Below are positions 23,257 to 32,150 of a DNA stretch of 45,146 nt, in pieces. Within the stretch, counting starts at the first letter, position 1. Every line of letters begins with the position of its first letter. A program made the position numbers and the translations under genes. The notes beneath the pieces were generated by a model. It did not search any database. It saw nothing but the letters and a program-made list of their open reading frames with translations, and had not been told where the DNA came from. Source of the DNA: Gemmatimonadales bacterium (GTDB lineage: Bacteria > Gemmatimonadota > Gemmatimonadetes > Gemmatimonadales > GWC2-71-9); the NCBI GenBank assembly GCA_013694695.1, contig JACDBX010000079.1, positions 1 through 45,146 of the forward strand. Direction: 5' to 3'.

Positions 23257-25904
23257 GGCCGCCCCCCATTGGCCGCCCGCCGGACCATCCAGATGTTCGA
23301 TTCCACTTGGCGCGCGCCGTAGTACAGCGCCTTGCCATCCGGCGCGGCGATGAGGTTGCCCAGCTGATCGGGGGGGTACGGCAATGCTTGGCTTACGACG
23401 CGCCGCTCCAGGGTCTCGATGTCCTGAACCACCAGCGCGCCGGATGCAGTGAAGTACACCACACGCCGGGACCCAGGAAGCCATCCCAGCATGAGGCTGG
23501 TTCCATCGCTGCTCAGGGCCCGGGCACGGCCGGCCGACATCTCGTAGACGGCAGTGCCACGCAAACCACCTGAGGGGGGCCGCACCGGACCTGTGAGCCA
23601 ACGCCCATCCGGCGACCACTGGGTGGGAGTCACCCGTCCCCCCGCGATGTCCAAACCCGTCAGTCGCGTCGCGGTCTCCGGGGTTACCGGCCAAGGCGGA
23701 GCGCCGATCATCGCGATATTGCTGTCCGAGGTCACGATCAGCAGGCGCTCCCCATCCGGGGCGGACACCGGGAAACTGATCGACACGTCACCGAAGTCGG
23801 TCAGGCGCGTACGCCCGCTCCCATCCCGTTGAATCAGCCACCCGTCGTAAGGACCGAGTTGGTTGGAGTAGAAGGTGAGCGCCTCTCCGTCGGGCGTGAA
23901 TCGCGGCAACCAATCCCGCGCGACATCATCGGTGAGCCGAGTCAGGTCACTACCATCCCGGCGCATGAGGAAGATGTCCTGTTGCCGTTCCAGGCCATTG
24001 TACAGGGCCAGCCAGGCACCGTCAGGACTGATGTCGGTCGGCACCAGGATTCCGGACCGCTGCTGCAGGAGTGTCACCGCGCCGATGTGTTCGGTCACCG
24101 GGTCGAAGGCGATGGCGGCGGGATTCACCGATTCGAGCCGGGAGCGGAAGATGATCGTCCCCCCATCCCGAGAGAGTTGCGGGCGGTCCATGGCCACGTC
24201 GACCCCGGCGGCCACCAGCTCCGGCGCACCTCGTGGACGGCCCGACGATTCGTCGATCCCGATCCGCCAGAGGCCCATCGTCCCACCACGATCACTCGCG
24301 AAGTACAGGTGCCGACCGTCGGGCGCCCACGTGGGCGCCCAGTCCACCGCCATATCGTCCGTGACCAGAACCTGCTCGCCGCCAGCCGCCGCCACGGTCG
24401 CGATGTCACGCACGCCATCGCGCTCCACCCAGTATGCAATCCGACTGCCTGACGGTGACCACGAGGGCTGGTACACGCTGTTCGCTGGGGTCCCGATCAG
24501 CGGAGTCGGTTCGCCCCCCCCTACGTCGACGATCAAGATCCGACCGGCGCTATTCACTACGTAGGGATTTGTCACTTCTTCGGTGCCGAACGCCAATCGC
24601 TGGCCGTCGGGTGACCACGCGGGATCCGAACCAACGGAGGTCAGTCGTCGCGGCGACTCGCCGGTGGCACCCATCACGAAGAGCCCCCCGCCTCCCACGC
24701 TGAAGGCGATCTGTCGCCCGTCTGGGCTGTACGATGGCCCGCGCTCATCGATGGTGCTGTCGCCGGCGACCAGGATCGGATTGCGTCCGCCAACTCGCTG
24801 GACATAGATGTCCCATGTTCCCCGCGCATTGCTCGCGTACGCGAAGGACTCCCCATCCGGCGACAGGGTCGGCGCACTTTCCTCGCCCGAGGCGTCGGTG
24901 AGTTGCGTGAACGCCGTCCAGCGGTCGGCAGGTACGCCGCTCGAGCGCCCCAGCCACCAGGCGGCCGCCATGAGTGCGGCCACGCTCACTGCAGCCGCGC
25001 CGATTCGCAGGCGACTGGTGGGTGATGGCGACGGTGTCAACTGCATCCGGCCAGTCCGGATCGCCCGCTCTCCCTCTGCGAGTGCCGCCGCAAACGCCGC
25101 GGCGGTGGCGAAGCAATCGGCCGGCAGCTTGGCCAGCGCCACCCCGACGGCAGCATCGACATGGAACGGGACCGTATTGCGCTGCGCGGTGAGGCTGCGC
25201 GGCGACTCGGTCATCACCCGGGCGATGATCGCCTGCGCCGAGGGGCCGGTGAACGGCGGCTCACCGACCAGCGACTCGTAGAGCACGCAGCCGAGCGCGT
25301 AGACGTCGGTGCGCGCATCGAGCGTCCGCTCGCCCATCGCCTGTTCCGGACTCATGTAGGTCGGCGTGCCGAGCGACATCCCGGTCTCGGTCATCCGACT
25401 GCCGCCGTCGGTGCGGCTGGCAGCCAGTGCGATCCCGAAGTCGGCGACCAGTGCACTGCCGTCGTGCAGCAAGATGTTCTCAGGCTTGATGTCGCGGTGG
25501 ATTACGCCGTGGCGATGCGCGTAGTCGAGCGCGGCAGCGACCTCGCTCACGATGCGCAGTGCATCGGCGATGGGCAACTGTTGCTCGCGGTCGAGGCGAT
25601 CACGGAGCGACTCGCCTTCAACGAACGGCATCACGTAGAAGACCGTACCGTTCACCTCACCAGAGTCATGCAACGGCAAAATGTGTGGGTGCTGGAGGTT
25701 GGCCGTGGTCCGGATCTCGACCAGGAACCGATCGGCACCGATCACCGCGGCCAGCTCCGGTCGCATGACCTTGATGGCGACCTTGCGGTGGTGCTTCAGG
25801 TCGTCGGCGAGATAGACGGTGGCCATGCCGCCGGCACCCAGCTCGCGTTCGATGCGGTAGCGGTCGGCGAGGGCGGCGGTGAGGCGGTCAGGAGCACTGG
25901 TCAC
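23253..25904 (-). CDS. K5: membrane Ser/Thr kinase with TolB-like propeller sensor
   Basis: 883 residues from GTG 25904, overlapping the K6 stop (GTGA). Kinase domain about 16-275: GAGGMATVYLA, VAIKVMRP (Lys 45), HRDIKPEN (Asp 138), ADFG and SPEQAMGERTLDARTD. The transmembrane helix is LRIGAAAVSVAALMAAAWWL. The sensor is the most TolB-like of the set, with regular blades: LSPDGESFAYASNARGTWDI, YSPDGRQIAFSVG, WSPDGQRLAFGTE, WAPDGRHLYFASDRGG and FTPDGEALTFYSNQ. TolB-type propellers bind periplasmic protein or glycan ligands in other systems. No defect is visible. Confidence 0.92.
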   Translation of the reverse strand: MTSAPDRLTAALADRYRIERELGAGGMATVYLADDLKHHRKVAIKVMRPELAAVIGADRFLVEIRTTANLQHPHILPLHDSGEVNGTVFYVMPFVEGESLRDRLDREQQLPIADALRIVSEVAAALDYAHRHGVIHRDIKPENILLHDGSALVADFGIALAASRTDGGSRMTETGMSLGTPTYMSPEQAMGERTLDARTDVYALGCVLYESLVGEPPFTGPSAQAIIARVMTESPRSLTAQRNTVPFHVDAAVGVALAKLPADCFATAAAFAAALAEGERAIRTGRMQLTPSPSPTSRLRIGAAAVSVAALMAAAWWLGRSSGVPADRWTAFTQLTDASGEESAPTLSPDGESFAYASNARGTWDIYVQRVGGRNPILVAGDSTIDERGPSYSPDGRQIAFSVGGGGLFVMGATGESPRRLTSVGSDPAWSPDGQRLAFGTEEVTNPYVVNSAGRILIVDVGGGEPTPLIGTPANSVYQPSWSPSGSRIAYWVERDGVRDIATVAAAGGEQVLVTDDMAVDWAPTWAPDGRHLYFASDRGGTMGLWRIGIDESSGRPRGAPELVAAGVDVAMDRPQLSRDGGTIIFRSRLESVNPAAIAFDPVTEHIGAVTLLQQRSGILVPTDISPDGAWLALYNGLERQQDIFLMRRDGSDLTRLTDDVARDWLPRFTPDGEALTFYSNQLGPYDGWLIQRDGSGRTRLTDFGDVSISFPVSAPDGERLLIVTSDSNIAMIGAPPWPVTPETATRLTGLDIAGGRVTPTQWSPDGRWLTGPVRPPSGGLRGTAVYEMSAGRARALSSDGTSLMLGWLPGSRRVVYFTASGALVVQDIETLERRVVSQALPYPPDQLGNLIAAPDGKALYYGARQVESNIWMVRRAANGGRP

Positions 25905-28240
25905 TTCCGCAGCGCCTCGGGGAGCCCCAGCCGGGCCAGGATCTTCTGGTACTCGGCCTCGCCCCGAATCGGGTACAGCGCCGGCACCGCGTTCAGGATC
26001 CACAACACGTCGGCGTCGCGGGTATCGAGTGCTCGATTGAACATCCGGTACATCTGCTCCCGTTCGCCAAGGGCGAAGTGCAGGAACGCCTTCTGTCCGT
26101 AGCGTGGGTCATCGGTGCCAAGCTTGATCAAGGCGCGACGGATTGTGGCGGTGTCGCTCCGGGCCAGCGAGACGATGCCCCGGGCGATCGGGTCGAACCA
26201 GAACGCGCCTCCCGCCACCGCCTTGGCGCGTTCGTGCGAGCGCTCGGCCAACTCATGCTCTCCGGCGTCCGCATAGGTGTACGAGAGCACGTCGTTGGGC
26301 TCGTAGAATGTGGAATCGAGTTCAATCGCCCGGAGCGCTGCCGCTCGCGCCTTGACGCCGTCGCCTCCGGACCAGTAGCCCCAGGCCAGGTCGCTGTACC
26401 ACTGGCCAGTCGTCGGCTCCACTTCGATGTTGGCAAGGCTGGCGGCGACCGACTTGTCGAACTCTCCAAGCTCCCAGCTGGTCCAGGCAAAGAGGGCTCG
26501 CGCCATCGCCGAGTGGGTGCGTTCCCGTCCCCGGGCAAACTCCTTTTCCGCGCCCGCAAAGTCCCAGTCGGTGTGCAGCCGGGCCAGTCCGAGAGCGAAA
26601 TAGGGGTCCCCAAGGTGGTCGTCGAGCTTCATGGCGCGCGATGAAGCACGCTCGACCGCCGCGCGGGCCGCTTCGCGTGGTGCCGTCTGGTAGAGCAATC
26701 CGTAGGCATTGGTCATCGCCAGTGCCGCCCACGCCGGCGCGAAGGTCGAGTCGAGGGCAATCGAGCGGTCGAAGTGCTCAACGCTCCGGGAGTAGCCATC
26801 GGGCGTGCGGAGGTTGGCCTGCTCCTGCCCCAACAGGTACTGGGCGTACGCCCTCGGGTTGACGGTCGCGGTGGTGCCGAGCACCCGCTCCTGCTCAGGC
26901 GTCAGGCGAGCCTGGATGCCGCGAGCAATCTCGCCGGCCACCTCACGCTGGAGCGTCACCACCTCGGCGGCGGGCCGTGAAAAAGTCCGCGACCAGAGGC
27001 TCTCTCCGGTTGTCGGATCGGTCAGTTCCACCGCCACCTGCACCACGTCGCCCGATGCCAGCACCGCCGCCGTGACCAGCGCATCGACGTTGAGTTCGCG
27101 GGCAATCTGACTGATCGGCAGTGTGGACCCCGCGTATGGGACAACCGCCCGATGCCCCATGACCCGGACGCCAGCGTCGGTGAGGACGCCGATGAGTTCA
27201 CGGGTCATCCCATCGGCAAAGAACGCCTGGCTCGCGTCTCCGGTCTGGTTGTCCATGGGAAGGACGGCAATGCGATTGATGGTGGCGGCAGTGCCGTTCG
27301 ATCGAAGCGCGGCGCTTCCAAACCAGCCCACCGCCAGAACTGCGACTACTCCGCTGGCGATCAACGCCGGCCGGAGTTTGGAGCGTCGCGACGGAGCTGC
27401 CGATCGATCACCGGCGGAGAGCGCCTGAACAAACTGCGAGGCCGGGCTGAAGCGGTCTGCGGGATTCTTGGCCAACGTGCGTGCCAACGCGCCCGCCACT
27501 TCCGCGGGTACCGTGGGCCGAAGGTTGGTGACCGGAGCCGCTTCCGTGATCATGTGCTGCCGAGTGATCGACTCGGCGGTGGGGCCGGTGAATGGCGGCT
27601 GGCCGCTGAGCATCTCGTAGAGGACGCAACCCAGACTGTACAGATCGCTCCGCCCGTCGAGGTCGGGATCACCGGCCGCCTGCTCGGGACTCATGTAGAG
27701 CGGGGTGCCGATGGAGGTGCCGGTCTGGGTCAGGCGGTCCGCGCCGGCGGCGCTGACCGCTCGGGCAATGCCGAAATCAGCGACGACGGCGTGGCCACCT
27801 TCCAGCATGATGTTTTCCGGCTTGATGTCGCGATGCACCACTCCGCGCGCATGGGCATACCCGAGCGCGTCAGCCACTTCGCGTGCAATGCAAAGGGCGT
27901 CGTCGATGGGGAGTTGTTTGTCGCGATTGAGCCGGTCGCGGAGCGATTCGCCTTCAACGAGCGGCATGACGTAGAAGAGGAATTCGTCTGCGTTTCCGGA
28001 GTCGTAGAGCGGCAAGATGTGCGGGTGACGCAGGTTGGCGGTGGTCTCGATCTCGAGCAGGAACCGCTCAGCGCCCATCGCCTGGGCGAGCTCAGGACGC
28101 AGCACCTTGATCGCCACCTGGCGGTTGTGCTTCAGGTCCTGCGCGAGATACACCGTGGCCATGCCACCGGCACCGAGTTCGCGCTCGATCGTGTAGCGAT
28201 CGGCGAGTGCGGCGGTGAGTCGTGCGAGCGCATCGCTCAC
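25901..28240 (-). CDS. K6: membrane Ser/Thr kinase with TolB-like and TPR sensor
   Basis: 779 residues from GTG 28240, overlapping the K7 stop (GTGA). Kinase domain about 16-275: GAGGMATVYLA, VAIKVLRP (Lys 45), HRDIKPENIML (Asp 138), VADFGIARAVS and SPEQAAGDPDLDGRSD. Transmembrane helix near 297-318 (LIASGVVAVLAVGWFGSAAL). Unlike its neighbours it has no propeller. The segment at about 325-450 (INRIAVLPMDNQTGDASQAF, then FADGMTRELIGVL, then ISQIARELNVDALVTAAVL) is the FlgO/TolB-N-like module seen in CadC- and cyclase-linked proteins. Residues about 480-770 are TPR-like helices (SVEHFDRSIALDSTFAPAWA and similar). This points to a different ligand class within the same operon. Confidence 0.92.
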   Translation of the reverse strand: MSDALARLTAALADRYTIERELGAGGMATVYLAQDLKHNRQVAIKVLRPELAQAMGAERFLLEIETTANLRHPHILPLYDSGNADEFLFYVMPLVEGESLRDRLNRDKQLPIDDALCIAREVADALGYAHARGVVHRDIKPENIMLEGGHAVVADFGIARAVSAAGADRLTQTGTSIGTPLYMSPEQAAGDPDLDGRSDLYSLGCVLYEMLSGQPPFTGPTAESITRQHMITEAAPVTNLRPTVPAEVAGALARTLAKNPADRFSPASQFVQALSAGDRSAAPSRRSKLRPALIASGVVAVLAVGWFGSAALRSNGTAATINRIAVLPMDNQTGDASQAFFADGMTRELIGVLTDAGVRVMGHRAVVPYAGSTLPISQIARELNVDALVTAAVLASGDVVQVAVELTDPTTGESLWSRTFSRPAAEVVTLQREVAGEIARGIQARLTPEQERVLGTTATVNPRAYAQYLLGQEQANLRTPDGYSRSVEHFDRSIALDSTFAPAWAALAMTNAYGLLYQTAPREAARAAVERASSRAMKLDDHLGDPYFALGLARLHTDWDFAGAEKEFARGRERTHSAMARALFAWTSWELGEFDKSVAASLANIEVEPTTGQWYSDLAWGYWSGGDGVKARAAALRAIELDSTFYEPNDVLSYTYADAGEHELAERSHERAKAVAGGAFWFDPIARGIVSLARSDTATIRRALIKLGTDDPRYGQKAFLHFALGEREQMYRMFNRALDTRDADVLWILNAVPALYPIRGEAEYQKILARLGLPEALRK

Positions 28241-30930
28241 GGTGACTTCCCGGGATTCGGCAAGGCGTGTTCGCGGAGCACCAATCCCGAAAGCACCGGC
28301 GCAGCGGTGTCCACCGACAGCCGGCGAATCATCAGCAGGTCCTTCCCGTTCGGCATGAGCGTGTACTGACGCGAGTCGTCGTTGTCCATCAGGGAATTTT
28401 GCGGAGTCTCGAGCACGACCGTGCGGCCGGTGACCCGGAACCCCCCGGTGGTTGACACGTCCGCCGCAATGACCTTGCCGGCGGTGAGTTGTCGGTAATA
28501 GAGCCGCGAGCCATCAGCACTCCAGAGGGGCTCCACGCCGCCCCCGACCGACACCTGCGTCCGCCCCTTCTCGACGTCGGGAAACGGCCGGACCACCACC
28601 TCCTTGACGGCGCCGAACCTGACCGCGAATGCGATCCACTTGCCATCGGGTGAGACAATCGGCGACGTCTCCTCGGCCTCCGTTGCGGCCACGACGATGG
28701 TGGCGGTATCGCCACGCAGGCGCTTGGCATAGATGTCACCGCGTCCAGCAGCGACGTCGTCGGTACGGTAGAGGAGCCACTCGCCATCGGCCGTGAACCG
28801 CACTTCGAAGACGTTTCGCTCGTCGACCTCGATCCACTCCGGAACCCCGGAACCGTCGGCGTTCCGCATCCAGATGCCCGTCCTGCCACTTCGATCGGAG
28901 ATCCAGGCGATCCGGCTGCCATCGGGGGACCAGACCGGCCGGGCGTTGAGGGTGCCGTCGAACGTGAACTGGATGGGGGCACCGATCGGGAACGGCTTCA
29001 GGTACACGTCGCCGCCCGGTCGTGACTCCGAGAGCAGGGAGAACACAGCGTTCGAGCCATCCGACGACAGGTCGATCGTGGTGTTGTTGAGAAAGGCTCC
29101 GTTCCACGAGGAATCAACCCTCGTGACTGTACCGCTTGGGTCCACCACGATGAACTCCCCGATGTTGCTCGCCGCCGCCCCTTCCCCGACGCCATGCAGG
29201 ATCACCCCATCTGGGCTGATCGCAACCTCGGGTCCGCGGCCGCTGATCATCACGTTTCCGAAGAGCGGAATCCCCACCCCGACCTCGTGGGTCTCAGCAT
29301 CGAACGGGGCGAGGAACATCGATCGGTCGGCGAGAAGGTAAAGCAGGCGGCCGCCTGGCACGGCCCAAGCTCCCACCGCACCTGGAAGGAATGATTCCAG
29401 TTTCCCCGAATCGACGTCGAGCATCGTGACACGGGGGTTGGTGCAGGACAGGAATTCACACGACGAGATGATCACCTGCCGCCGACCCGGCACTTGGGAG
29501 AATCGGACCGGGAAGGAGTTCTGAATGTCATCGGTACTGAAGAGCCTGGTGGTGGGGCCACCCGCGGCGTCGACCGCAAAGATCAGATCCCCTGCGGCCC
29601 CCAGAAAGATGATGGTCCCATCGTCGAGCCAGGCACCCGGCCATTGCTCAACCGTGGAGGCCGAATCCGAGATCTGTTGCGCCGACCCTCCGGCGATCGG
29701 GATGCGCATCAACCTGGTTCCGACCGCGAAGGCGACCGACGCTCCATCAGGAGAAAGGAATGGGGCCTGCCCGCCGATGGTCCCGGGAATCGGGCGGGGG
29801 TCGACAACTCCCCGATCCTTGACCCACAGTTGGCGCGTACCGCCCACGGTGTCGCTGAACACGATGGTCTCCCCGCGCGGCCCAACCGCAACCTGCATGG
29901 CCACAAACCCGAGGTCGACCTCTGACCGGGTGAGGTGGATCTGGTACGCGAGAGGCGCCAACCTCCCACTGCCCGATCGCAGCCATCCCCACCCCGCCGC
30001 CAACACGGCGACTAGCAGCGCTGCGACGAGCGCGGCGATGACACGACGGTCGTGACCGCGAGCCGACTGTCGCGAACCGCTACGCCGAAACTGGGGCGAC
30101 GCGCCATCACTCGTCAGTGCCGCCGCAAACTCGGCCACGGTCCCGAAGCGGTCGGCCGGCAGCTTCGCCAGCGCCGTGAGCACCGCGTCCTCCACCCCGT
30201 TGGGCACCGTGTCCCGCAACCGGCTCGGCGGCACCGGCTTCTCGGTCATCACCTTCGCAACAATCGCCTGCGCGGTGCTGCCGGTAAACGGTGGATCTCC
30301 GGTCAGCATCTCGTAGGTTACGCAACCGAGCGCGTAGACGTCGCTCCGGGCGGTGATCTCCCGTTCACCCATGGCCTGCTCGGGCGACATGTAGTGTGGC
30401 GTCCCGAGTGACATGCCTGTCTCGGTCATGCGGGTTCCAGCGGTGCTCGCGGCGAGCGCAATGCCGAAGTCTGCCACCAGTGCCGACCCGTCGTGCAGCA
30501 TGATGTTTTCGGGCTTGATGTCGCGATGGATCACGCCATGTCGATGGGCGTAGTCAAGTGCCCCGGCGACTTCGGTCGCGAGCCGCACCGCGTCGCCAAT
30601 CGGCAACTGCTTTTCCCGGTTGAGTCGGTCACGCAGCGACTCGCCCTCGACAAACGGCATCACGTAGTACGCGGTGCCGCTCACTTCACCAGAATCGATG
30701 AGGCCGAGGATGTGCGGATGCTGCAGCGTGGCGATGGTCTTGATTTCGCGCAGGAACCGCTCGGCACCGATGACCGCCGAGAGTTCAGGACGCAGCACCT
30801 TGATGGCGACCTTGCGGTCGTGCTTGATGTCGTGCGCGAGGTACACCGTGGCCATGCCGCCCTGACCGAGCTCGCGCTCGATGGTGTAGCGGTCGGCGAG
30901 TGCGGCGGTCAGGCGGGCCGGTCCGCTCAC
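28237..30930 (-). CDS. K7: membrane Ser/Thr kinase with propeller sensor, first gene of the K7-K4 operon
   Basis: 897 residues from GTG 30930, with a weak GAGG ribosome site 3 nt upstream. Kinase domain about 15-274: GQGGMATVYLA, VAIKVLRP (Lys 44), HRDIKPENIML (Asp 137), ADFG and SPEQAMGEREITARSD. Its kinase half is closest to K1 (shared LQHPHILGLIDSGEV and AVRLATEVAGALDYAH). The transmembrane helix is VIAALVAALLVAVLAAGWGW. Propeller blades include LSPDGASVAFAVG, WSPDGSRIAWISDRSG, FTADGEWLLYRTD and VSPDGKWIAFAV. It lies 91 nt after a VapBC module on the same strand and is followed by three overlapping kinase genes. Confidence 0.92.
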   Translation of the reverse strand: MSGPARLTAALADRYTIERELGQGGMATVYLAHDIKHDRKVAIKVLRPELSAVIGAERFLREIKTIATLQHPHILGLIDSGEVSGTAYYVMPFVEGESLRDRLNREKQLPIGDAVRLATEVAGALDYAHRHGVIHRDIKPENIMLHDGSALVADFGIALAASTAGTRMTETGMSLGTPHYMSPEQAMGEREITARSDVYALGCVTYEMLTGDPPFTGSTAQAIVAKVMTEKPVPPSRLRDTVPNGVEDAVLTALAKLPADRFGTVAEFAAALTSDGASPQFRRSGSRQSARGHDRRVIAALVAALLVAVLAAGWGWLRSGSGRLAPLAYQIHLTRSEVDLGFVAMQVAVGPRGETIVFSDTVGGTRQLWVKDRGVVDPRPIPGTIGGQAPFLSPDGASVAFAVGTRLMRIPIAGGSAQQISDSASTVEQWPGAWLDDGTIIFLGAAGDLIFAVDAAGGPTTRLFSTDDIQNSFPVRFSQVPGRRQVIISSCEFLSCTNPRVTMLDVDSGKLESFLPGAVGAWAVPGGRLLYLLADRSMFLAPFDAETHEVGVGIPLFGNVMISGRGPEVAISPDGVILHGVGEGAAASNIGEFIVVDPSGTVTRVDSSWNGAFLNNTTIDLSSDGSNAVFSLLSESRPGGDVYLKPFPIGAPIQFTFDGTLNARPVWSPDGSRIAWISDRSGRTGIWMRNADGSGVPEWIEVDERNVFEVRFTADGEWLLYRTDDVAAGRGDIYAKRLRGDTATIVVAATEAEETSPIVSPDGKWIAFAVRFGAVKEVVVRPFPDVEKGRTQVSVGGGVEPLWSADGSRLYYRQLTAGKVIAADVSTTGGFRVTGRTVVLETPQNSLMDNDDSRQYTLMPNGKDLLMIRRLSVDTAAPVLSGLVLREHALPNPGKSP

Positions 30931-31021
30931 GCGCCTCGCTCGGGTTTTGAGGAGTTCAGTTGTGTCGGGAACGGCAAATCTACTGCCGGGGCGGTGATGG
31001 CGGAACAGGACAGCGCGCGGC

Positions 31022-31450
31022 TCAGGCCAACGGGTGCGACCAGCGCAGTCCGGGAAAGCGCGCGAAATCGCGGTCGGTGGTCACGAACTCACAGCCGGAT
31101 TCAATCGCCAGTGCCGCAAGCCACGCGTCGGGGACCAGATTCCCTCTCGCGCCGGCCTGGCGACAGAGTCGCTGGAAGATCTCCCAGTGCCGAATACCGG
31201 GAGCGATCAACACCGCATTCGGTTGGGCGCGAAACGCATTCGCGAACCCAAGCGCCGCCTCGATCGGTGCTGGCGGATGAACGATTCGCGGGTGGGTGAC
31301 GATCCGGAGAAAGCCGCTCAGCACCTGCTCGGACACGGCATAGGCTTCATCCGACCGCACCAACGCCTCGAGCCACGCGCGATGTGCCGCATGCTCCGGG
31401 GCGTTCTCCCGGAAGGCATAGACGAGGACGTTGACATCAATCAGTCGCAG
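31022..31450 (-). CDS. VapC-type PIN-domain toxin upstream of K7
   Basis: About 142 residues. PIN acids: LRLIDVNVLVYAF (Asp), EQVLSGFLRIV (Glu), NLVPDAWLAALAIESG (Asp) and FVTTDRDFARF (Asp); the pattern is the VapC subgroup with the NVLVYAFR start. No ATG, GTG or TTG lies in frame near the N-terminus. The likeliest start is CTG at 31450 (MRLIDVNVL), inside the last codons of the antitoxin gene; this start is inferred. The gene ends 91 nt before K7 on the same strand. Confidence 0.85.
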   Translation of the reverse strand: MRLIDVNVLVYAFRENAPEHAAHRAWLEALVRSDEAYAVSEQVLSGFLRIVTHPRIVHPPAPIEAALGFANAFRAQPNAVLIAPGIRHWEIFQRLCRQAGARGNLVPDAWLAALAIESGCEFVTTDRDFARFPGLRWSHPLA

Positions 31451-31748
31451 GCGGAGTCTCCTCGTCCATGAGGTCGAGGAGCGCCGCGCTGTCGTCGAGA
31501 TCAACACCCGGAGCGAGCACCCCGCCGGTGAAGGTCGGCAGCGGCACTCTCCCGCCATCGGCAGCGGTGGAGCGCGTGGTGATCTGCGCCTCGAGCGCCT
31601 CCAAGCCGCGACGGAGAATGTCCGACTTGGTCGTGCCAAGGCGCGCGGTGAGCCGCTCCAGTCGCTCGCGGTCGGGTGGCTGCAGGTAGACCTGCACGGG
31701 CTCGGCCACACGGGGGGCCCGTTTCGGTGATTCATGACGGGGTGTCAT
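31437..31748 (-). CDS. CopG/RHH-family antitoxin
   Basis: 103 residues. The ribbon-helix-helix is at about residues 18-55 (VQVYLQPPDRERLERLTARL, then GTTKSDILRRGLEALE). The C-terminal tail (LAPGVDLDDSAALLDLMDEE) is acidic and should neutralise the PIN toxin. It overlaps the toxin gene. It shares the IQVYL/VQVYL start and layout with the antitoxin at 32912, so these two modules are related. The start is six nt after a -10 box, with no Shine-Dalgarno. Confidence 0.85.
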   Translation of the reverse strand: MTPRHESPKRAPRVAEPVQVYLQPPDRERLERLTARLGTTKSDILRRGLEALEAQITTRSTAADGGRVPLPTFTGGVLAPGVDLDDSAALLDLMDEETPPATD

Positions 31749-31754
31749 GAAATC

Positions 31755-31783
31755 ATGATACGACCGGGCGGACCCCCCGTCAA
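31755..31783 (-). promoter_or_regulatory. Leaderless promoter of the VapBC module upstream of K7
   Basis: On the minus strand TTGACG (31783-31778), a 17-nt spacer and TATCAT (31760-31755), then six nt to ATG 31748. Two TCATGA palindromes at 31745-31750 and 31753-31758 flank the start and could be the operator. Confidence 0.6.
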
Positions 31784-31878
31784 CTCGCCTGAAGCGACGG
31801 CTTTGAGCCGCGAGCGCCGAGTTCGTGCTCGATGGTGTAGCGGTCGGCTAGGGCTGTGGTGAGGCGGTCGCTACTCAT
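31780..31878 (-). pseudogene. Kinase N-terminal remnant fused to a short repeat
   Basis: ATG 31878 overlaps the stop of the kinase-tail remnant (ATGA). It reads MSSDRLTTALADRYTIEHEL, the standard head of this kinase family, then GARGSKPSLQAS and a stop. The last twelve codons are encoded by a short form of the palindromic repeat. It is the head of a lost array member, cut just before the glycine-rich loop. Confidence 0.82.
31785..31810. repeat. Short, degenerate copy of the palindromic repeat
   Basis: Two adjacent hairpins, TCGCCTGAAGCGA (31785-31797) and CGGCTTTGAGCCG (31798-31810), match the hairpin modules at one end of the 149-bp repeat, with the middle missing. It is fused in frame to a kinase-head remnant, like the two full copies. 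Confidence 0.55.
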
Positions 31879-32150
31879 CGCGGCGCCCTTGCCGGCAGCG
31901 ACTGCACGAAACGCTCGACCATCACGAGTCGATCCTCACCGGCCGAGACCGACGAAGCCCCGATGTGCAGCATCAGGAATCTCCCGTCGCCCGGTGCGAG
32001 TTCGTACAATGCGTGCTCGGCGACGGTCGTGTAGTTGCTGACCGAGAAGAGTGTCGTCTCGCCCGAAATGGCGAAGGTCGCCCCGACTCGTCGGACATGT
32101 AGGCCAGCCAGCGCCCATCGGGCGATAGCGTCGGGGATCGATCACGACGC
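31875..32150 (-). pseudogene. Kinase propeller C-terminal remnant with internal deletion
   Basis: From 32150 the frame reads SPTLSPDGRWLAYMSDESG, a propeller blade identical in type to those of K1-K5. It then jumps phase to ATFAISGETTLFSVSNYTTV, ALYELAPGDGRFLMLHIG and EDRLVMVERFVQSLPARAPR with a stop at 31877-31875. Intact kinases have about 60 codons between these blocks, so there is an internal deletion. The first part lies directly after, and partly under, the PIN gene stop. The kinase and transmembrane parts are gone. The stop still overlaps the next head as ATGA. Confidence 0.78.

Noticed and set aside
22174-23322. Long plus-strand frame (382 codons) opposite K4
   Set aside because: Exact antisense of a conserved kinase domain in GC-rich DNA; the translation is rich in His, Arg and Gly and has no domain pattern. 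The same applies to 12306-13463, 18216-19427, 25161-26102 and 27152-28369.
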